From an uncultured Clostridia bacterium (lineage in GTDB: Bacteria > Bacillota > Clostridia > TANB77 > CAG-508), in contig CANQVF010000002.1 of the NCBI GenBank assembly GCA_947627185.1, positions 62,001 through 126,000 on the forward strand: DNA of 64,000 nt, read 5' to 3'. Position numbers and translations under genes: made by a program. The notes under the pieces are model-generated. The model was not told the DNA's origin. It ran no database searches and worked only from the letters and a program-made list of their open reading frames with translations. Of this stretch, positions 63,646-64,000 are shown piece by piece. The first letter of the stretch is position 1. The number at the start of each line of letters is the position of its first letter.

Positions 63646-64000
63646 ATGGAAAAAGTAAGACCTTTTGTAAAATGGGCTGGTGGAAAAACTCAACTTATTG
63701 GACAAATAAATAAATTTTTACCAACAGAATTGATAGATGGACAAATAAAAACATATATTGAACCATTTGTTGGTGGTGGTGCGGTACTAATTGAAGTCCT
63801 TCAAAAGTATAACATTGAATCAGCTATTGCTTTTGATATAAATGCTGATTTAATAAATTGCTATTTGGTTGTAAAAAATAATGTAGAAGAACTTATTTCT
63901 GAATTAGATAAAAAAGAGAAAAAATATAAGTCTTTAAGTGATGAAAAAAGGAAAGAATATTTTTATACAATTAGAGATGAGTATAATTCTTATGAACTAA
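63646..64000 (+). CDS. DNA adenine methylase (D12/Dam class), truncated by window end
   Basis: RPFVKWAGGKTQLIGQI and YIEPFVGGGAVLIEVL motifs; gggag RBS upstream; not in the ORF track because it runs off the window. Confidence 0.9.
   Translation, partial: MEKVRPFVKWAGGKTQLIGQINKFLPTELIDGQIKTYIEPFVGGGAVLIEVLQKYNIESAIAFDINADLINCYLVVKNNVEELISELDKKEKKYKSLSDEKRKEYFYTIRDEYNSYEL

Overview
AT-rich (low-GC) Firmicutes-like chromosomal segment. Most of it (about 1-58.4 kb) is a core housekeeping backbone: cysteine desulfurase, mltG, T-box-aspS, lysS, M50 protease, tsaD, lepA, rlmB-like, pyrG, CIRCE-groES-groEL, mutL-miaA, sepF-divIVA, rsmD, ftsK/spoIIIE, GH15, radA, and ylxM-ffh-rpsP-khpA-rimM-trmD-rplS. 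It is followed by three tRNA-Gly genes and the start of an integrated mobilizable element (tyrosine integrase, Xis-like, MobV relaxase, HEPN-like cargo, partial Dam-type methylase at the window edge). The most interesting locus is an operon-like run at 46.6-54.0 kb: a prepilin-like protein, an alkaline-phosphatase-superfamily membrane phosphotransferase, a YidC/Oxa1 insertase fused to a CDP-glycerol-glycerophosphotransferase-like domain, a membrane-anchored LicA-like choline kinase, and a LicC-like cytidylyltransferase. I read it as a candidate phospho-choline (or related) surface-decoration module with no LicD visible in the window. Other points: a one-base frameshift in radA, a 541-nt near-identical tandem duplication with a divergent linker, a MITE-like palindromic island, an unlisted 40-aa Cys-rich ORF, an atypical tRNA-Gly, an inverted repeat enclosing a tRNA, and repeated 9-mers that look like integrase arm sites. 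No homology searches or folding programs were run; all family names come from motif recognition.
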